The translations under genes and the position numbers were made by a program. A DNA stretch of 9,605 bases, taken from NCBI GenBank assembly GCA_937124525.1, contig CAKZLA010000556.1:1-9605 (forward strand). Direction: 5' to 3'. This DNA is from an uncultured Desulfobacterium sp. (GTDB lineage: Bacteria; Desulfobacterota; Desulfobacteria; Desulfobacterales; Desulfobacteraceae). The notes under the pieces were generated by a model. The model was not told the origin of the DNA. It searched no databases and saw only the letters and a program-made list of their open reading frames with translations. Shown piece after piece: positions 6,844 to 9,605 of the stretch (within the stretch, counting starts at the first letter, position 1; each line of letters opens with the position of its first letter).

Positions 6844-7104
6844 GGCACAGGGGTGAGTGGGGGACTGCCCGTAAACAAGTCAGGAGATTGCCGGATGGTA
6901 TTTAAAAGGATTCCTGAAGGCCCAGACTGGGCGCATTCCCATTTTCCGGTCGAAGGCTTCATTAACGATGGGGTCAGGCTTGCGTTAAAATCAGATCCAT
7001 AATCCACCAAACCTCCTGTTATGATGGACCTTTTGACACTGGAGGATGAATACCACGAAGTATCATCCAAGATACGATCATTAAAACTTGATGATCAAGT
7101 ATAA
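6844..7104 (+). other. Plus-strand reading frame interrupted by one stop, possible gene remnant or short peptides
   Basis: The frame beginning after TGA at 6841-6843 runs to TAA at 7102-7104 with a single internal TAA at 7000-7002. The first part contains ATG at 6895 (MVFKRIPEGPDW onwards), preceded weakly by AGGAG at 6882-6886. The second part contains ATG at 7021 (MMDLLTLEDEYHEV onwards, 27 codons) with no ribosome site. The peptide composition is protein-like, but I recognise no family. It may be a decayed gene, two tiny open frames in the argA leader, or chance. Confidence 0.2.
7086..7100. repeat. Perfect 15-bp palindrome just upstream of argA
   Basis: ACTTGATGATCAAGT has 7-bp arms around one central base and ends 24 nt before the argA ATG. 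It overlaps an alternative inverted pair GATCAT (7076-7081)/ATGATC (7091-7096), and follows a small hairpin GTATC/GATAC (7060-7064/7071-7075). It does not look like the ArgR box known from E. coli. It may be an operator or part of leader RNA structure. Confidence 0.4.
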
Positions 7105-7124
7105 ACAAAGAATAACGGCGAACC

Positions 7125-8483
7125 ATGACAAAACTAAAAACCGAGCTTCCCCAGCGCTATGCAGACAGGGCCAGTGTGAATACCATCCGGGAGGTCTTTG
7201 ATTATATCAGCCGGTACAGGGGGAAAACCTTTGTCCTGAAGATTGAAGACAGCCTCATTGGCCATCCTCTGTTTCCGTTGCTCATGAAAGACATCATCCA
7301 ACTCCATGACATCGGTGTCCAGCTTATTATTGTAACAGGTACCCGGGCTACCATTGCCAGAAATCTTGAGGCTGCTGGTATAAAGAGCCGCTTTGTCAAA
7401 GGCATCCGCATCACCCCGGACACAGTACTTCCCCACATTAAACTGGCCGCCATGGAGGTGGTTCAGACCATTATCTCCCACCTTGCCGCAGGTGGTGCCA
7501 ACGGTATTATGGGTAACTGGACCAAGGCCCGTTCCCTGGGGGTGTGCAATGGCATTGATTATCAATGGACAGGTCAGGTGGAAAAAATTAAATCAGATAT
7601 TGTCCATAAACTCCTGGCCCAGGATTTTATTCCGGTATTGTACAACATCGGTCTTAATGCCAAGGGCGACTGCTACAATCTCAACTCCAATCAGATTACC
7701 CGGCAGCTATGTCTGGATCTGGACATTGAAAAGCTTTTTTTCATCCGGTTCCAGGATGCTTTGCCAACAAAGAAATTGACCATTCCACCGGGGGCCCAGG
7801 TGCATCCCAATGGGGAAATTCTCTCCAACATTGATTTAAGTCATGTGGATTTTATCCTCAATAATAACAAAACCGTTTTAAGCCTTGAAAATCAGGAACT
7901 GCTGGAGCATGCAAAGGCGGTGATATCCAGGCCCAATGGGGTCAACCGGGTCCACATCATAGACGGAAGAAAAGAAGGCAGGCTTCTCCAGGAAGTTTTC
8001 ACCAGCGTGGGAGGGGGGACCATGATTTATGGGAACCGCTACGCCCATATCCGCCAGGCAAACCTTGATGATGTACCGGAAATCATGCACCTAATGGAGG
8101 GCTATATCCAAAAAGGTAATCTGGTCATGCGCACGGACCTGGACATTAAGAATCAGATTGACAATTACTATATCTATGAAGTGGATCATGCCATATATGG
8201 GTGCGGTGCCCTTTACGAACTGGGCCATGGATGGGGTGAAATTGGTGCCATTGCCGTGAATCCTGCCTATAAATCCAAGGGGGTGGGTCGGGGTATCATG
8301 CAGTATCTTATCCAAAGCGCAAATGAAAAAAAATTAAAAACCCTTTTTCTGCTCACCACCCAGGCGGCCGACTGGTTTCTTGAATTTGGCTTTATCCAGG
8401 GCCGCCCGGAGGATTTACCGGAACATCGCAAAAATAATTATAACATGGAGCGAAATTCCAGGGTATTACTGCTGGAACTTTAG
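7125..8483 (+). CDS. argA: Amino-acid N-acetyltransferase (N-acetylglutamate synthase)
   Basis: Cytoplasmic enzyme transferring acetyl from acetyl-CoA to L-glutamate, the committed first step of arginine synthesis. Its 452 residues match E. coli ArgA (about 443) end to end in pattern. Residues about 33-295 form the amino-acid-kinase-like domain, normally the arginine feedback site: RGKTFVLKI, LIIVTGTRATI (67-77), GIMGNWTKARSLGV (127-140), YNLNSNQITRQL (184-195), VHIIDGRKEGRLLQELF-like block (276-292). The glycine pair of active kinases near residue 40 is replaced by IED, as expected for a non-phosphorylating domain. Residues 307-452 form the GNAT domain: HIRQANLDDVPEI, IGAIAVNPAYKSKGVGRG (373-390, acetyl-CoA loop) and the NYNMERNSRVLL end. 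ATG 7125 is the first possible start because TAA lies in frame at 7113-7115; the ribosome site is weak (GGCG). It is alone on this strand, with no other arg genes here. It converges on the radical SAM gene 15 nt away. Confidence 0.95.
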   Translation: MTKLKTELPQRYADRASVNTIREVFDYISRYRGKTFVLKIEDSLIGHPLFPLLMKDIIQLHDIGVQLIIVTGTRATIARNLEAAGIKSRFVKGIRITPDTVLPHIKLAAMEVVQTIISHLAAGGANGIMGNWTKARSLGVCNGIDYQWTGQVEKIKSDIVHKLLAQDFIPVLYNIGLNAKGDCYNLNSNQITRQLCLDLDIEKLFFIRFQDALPTKKLTIPPGAQVHPNGEILSNIDLSHVDFILNNNKTVLSLENQELLEHAKAVISRPNGVNRVHIIDGRKEGRLLQEVFTSVGGGTMIYGNRYAHIRQANLDDVPEIMHLMEGYIQKGNLVMRTDLDIKNQIDNYYIYEVDHAIYGCGALYELGHGWGEIGAIAVNPAYKSKGVGRGIMQYLIQSANEKKLKTLFLLTTQAADWFLEFGFIQGRPEDLPEHRKNNYNMERNSRVLLLEL

Positions 8484-8507
8484 AGCCTGTTTAAAAATTC
8501 AGGCTCT
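8482..8507. terminator. Stem-loop between convergent argA and radical SAM gene
   Basis: AGAGCCTG (8482-8489) and CAGGCTCT (8500-8507) form a perfect 8-bp stem with a 10-nt AT-rich loop. The stem covers both stop codons: argA TAG at 8481-8483 and the minus-strand TGA at 8499-8501. On the plus strand seven T residues lie at 8519-8525, 11 nt after the stem, so termination of argA is plausible but not classical. On the minus strand no U tract follows. Confidence 0.55.
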
Positions 8508-9551
8508 TCGGCTCATGATTTTTTTCATGTAATGGGCTTTCATATCAGTCTCAAATTCTTCGTTTGAACTATAAGACCGCCCAAAGACGTCCTGCCACAG
8601 AGACTTATCTTCCATGCACATGTAAAAATACACCGCTTGTTTCCACTTTTTTGGGAACCTGTTGTAAACAGTGGAGAACATTTTTCTCTTAAGTTCAAGG
8701 GGATAGGACAATTTTCCCCCTGCATCCACAAGGGGCATCTGCAAAATTTTACTTTTCAGCTTCCTTTTGCGCAGTAATTTGATGACCGGTTTGATAAAAG
8801 TGAGTGTACCCAGGGAGATCAGTACCACTTCTTCCGGGCAAAAAGTATCCTGGATAATATCAACCAGTTCGTAATAATCATTCCCCCACCCCTTGTACTC
8901 AACGACGGGGTGGAGATGAAACCCCACAAGTACCCCCATATCTGCAATGGCCCGGGCAGCATCAAGTCTTTTTTGGAGCCCGGCAGTGTGATGTTCCTCG
9001 GCTTCTATGATTTTATCTGTATTAAGGGACCAGGTCACCATTACATTGCCAGGTACATTGTTATTGCGAAAGTAGCCAATGGCATTGGACTTTGTTTTAA
9101 GTTCCAGTATAACATTTTTATTTTTTGATGCAAAATCAAAAAGATCATCAAGAATGCCGTCTCTGTTCCCCCACAAAAGAGAATCAGAAGACTGGCCGGT
9201 TCCAATATGGTAGATCTTTTTGGGGTCAAGATGAAGATTATCCAGCTTTGATCTTAAATCCCGGTGAAGATAGATTTTTCCATCGGTATAAAAGGACTGA
9301 ATTGAGCAATAACTACAATCAAAACCACAATTTTTTACGGCATCCAATGTGAGGAGATTACAGCACCTGGTTTTTTCACTTGCCACCGGGCAACGCCCAA
9401 GGATGGTGGAATCATCTGCCTGGCTGACAAATTCAAGTCTGGGTGCAGGGAGTTCTTCAGGAATAAATTTACTAACCTTATCAAAGTAAGAACTTTCCAC
9501 AGTTGCAATAGCAAGAGGTTCGTAATTATCATTATACATTCCGAATTCCAT
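8499..9551 (-). CDS. Radical SAM protein of the spore-photoproduct-lyase (SplB)-like family
   Basis: Of 350 residues, the radical SAM cluster motif is C75-x3-C79-x2-C82 in NCGFDCSYCSIQSFY, which would bind a [4Fe-4S] cluster and S-adenosylmethionine. The layout after it follows SplB: HIGTGQSSDSLLWGN (115-129), LELKTKSN (149-156), VTWSLNTDKII (172-182), then VGFHLHPVV (209-217). Extra cysteines C54 and C63-C64 (GRCPVASEKTRCC) precede the cluster, as in SplB-like proteins of non-sporeformers. Where SplB has the cysteine that donates hydrogen (the CTSD region, from memory), this protein has QSSD with Q120, so true spore photoproduct repair is doubtful. The serine and lysine expected nearby seem kept (S122, K154). 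ATG 9551 has AAAGG 10 nt upstream, but the frame stays open to the window edge (at least 18 more codons, rich in Lys), so the gene may start outside. The substrate is unknown. It converges on argA. Confidence 0.88.
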   Translation of the reverse strand: MEFGMYNDNYEPLAIATVESSYFDKVSKFIPEELPAPRLEFVSQADDSTILGRCPVASEKTRCCNLLTLDAVKNCGFDCSYCSIQSFYTDGKIYLHRDLRSKLDNLHLDPKKIYHIGTGQSSDSLLWGNRDGILDDLFDFASKNKNVILELKTKSNAIGYFRNNNVPGNVMVTWSLNTDKIIEAEEHHTAGLQKRLDAARAIADMGVLVGFHLHPVVEYKGWGNDYYELVDIIQDTFCPEEVVLISLGTLTFIKPVIKLLRKRKLKSKILQMPLVDAGGKLSYPLELKRKMFSTVYNRFPKKWKQAVYFYMCMEDKSLWQDVFGRSYSSNEEFETDMKAHYMKKIMSRRA

Positions 9552-9605
9552 GCGATTAAAACCTTTCCCAAATTTTTTCGAAATTTTTTCAGAATTCTTA
9601 ATAAC

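Larger units (their letters stand above)
6492..7124. other. Long intergenic region between divergent yajD and argA
   Basis: These 633 bases hold no gene I can support. Contents: the yajD ribosome site and minus-strand promoter candidate (6537-6565); a plus-strand promoter candidate (6789-6818); an interrupted plus-strand frame (6844-7104); and small hairpins and a palindrome at 7060-7100 just before argA. A 65-codon plus-strand frame at 6522-6719 lacks a ribosome site, crosses the yajD promoter and matches nothing I recognise, so I do not call it a gene. Confidence 0.6.

Noticed and set aside
6825..7070. 81-codon minus-strand open frame opposite the argA leader
   Set aside because: No ribosome site at its ATG, low-complexity Ser/Pro composition, no recognisable family; likely chance.
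7046..7084. 12-codon candidate arginine leader peptide with GGAGG directly before ATG
   Set aside because: The ribosome site touches the start codon with no spacer, and only one arginine codon is present, so classical attenuation is not supported.

Overview
The window looks like chromosomal DNA from a moderately AT-rich, Gram-negative, environmental bacterium, most likely a sulfate reducer of the Desulfobacterota (Desulfobacter/Desulfobacula type). This is inferred from a dense sensor-kinase operon, PAS and coiled-coil linker types common in that group, an SplB-like radical SAM gene in an apparent non-sporeformer, and an ArgA-type N-acetylglutamate synthase. No 16S rRNA or other decisive marker is present, so the assignment is tentative.

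Positions 1-5782 (minus strand) hold a tightly packed five-gene signalling operon. In transcription order it encodes: a membrane CHASE-PAS sensor with no kinase domain (5782-4292); a secreted SBP_bac_3-like periplasmic binding protein with no ABC permease or ATPase beside it (4285-3590); a membrane histidine kinase with a periplasmic domain, PAS and a phytochrome-type kinase core (3577-1598); a single-domain Rcp1-like response regulator overlapping it by 4 nt (1601-1188); and a REC-histidine kinase protein whose C-terminus leaves the left edge (1108 to <1). The likely logic is that one or two periplasmic ligands are read by the CHASE domain and the free binding protein, the kinase is modulated, and phosphate passes to the two REC domains. 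Neither REC protein carries a DNA-binding output within this window.

Positions 5783-6119 are non-coding and carry an inverted repeat upstream of the signalling operon and a stem-loop downstream of the next gene. Positions 6120-6491 (minus) encode a small YajD-family HNH protein with a good promoter and ribosome-binding site. Positions 6492-7124 have no confident gene. They hold the yajD promoter, a plus-strand promoter candidate about 300 nt before argA, an interrupted reading frame, and small palindromes just before argA.

Positions 7125-8483 (plus) encode ArgA (inactive kinase-like domain plus GNAT domain), the first step of arginine synthesis. It converges on a minus-strand radical SAM gene of the spore-photoproduct-lyase type (stop at 8499), and a shared stem-loop covers both stop codons. 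That radical SAM frame stays open to the right edge, so its true start may lie outside the window.

Nothing resembles a mobile element, CRISPR array, tRNA or rRNA. The most unusual content is the signalling operon with its transporter-less binding protein between two membrane sensors, and the SplB-like enzyme that seems to lack the usual hydrogen-donor cysteine.
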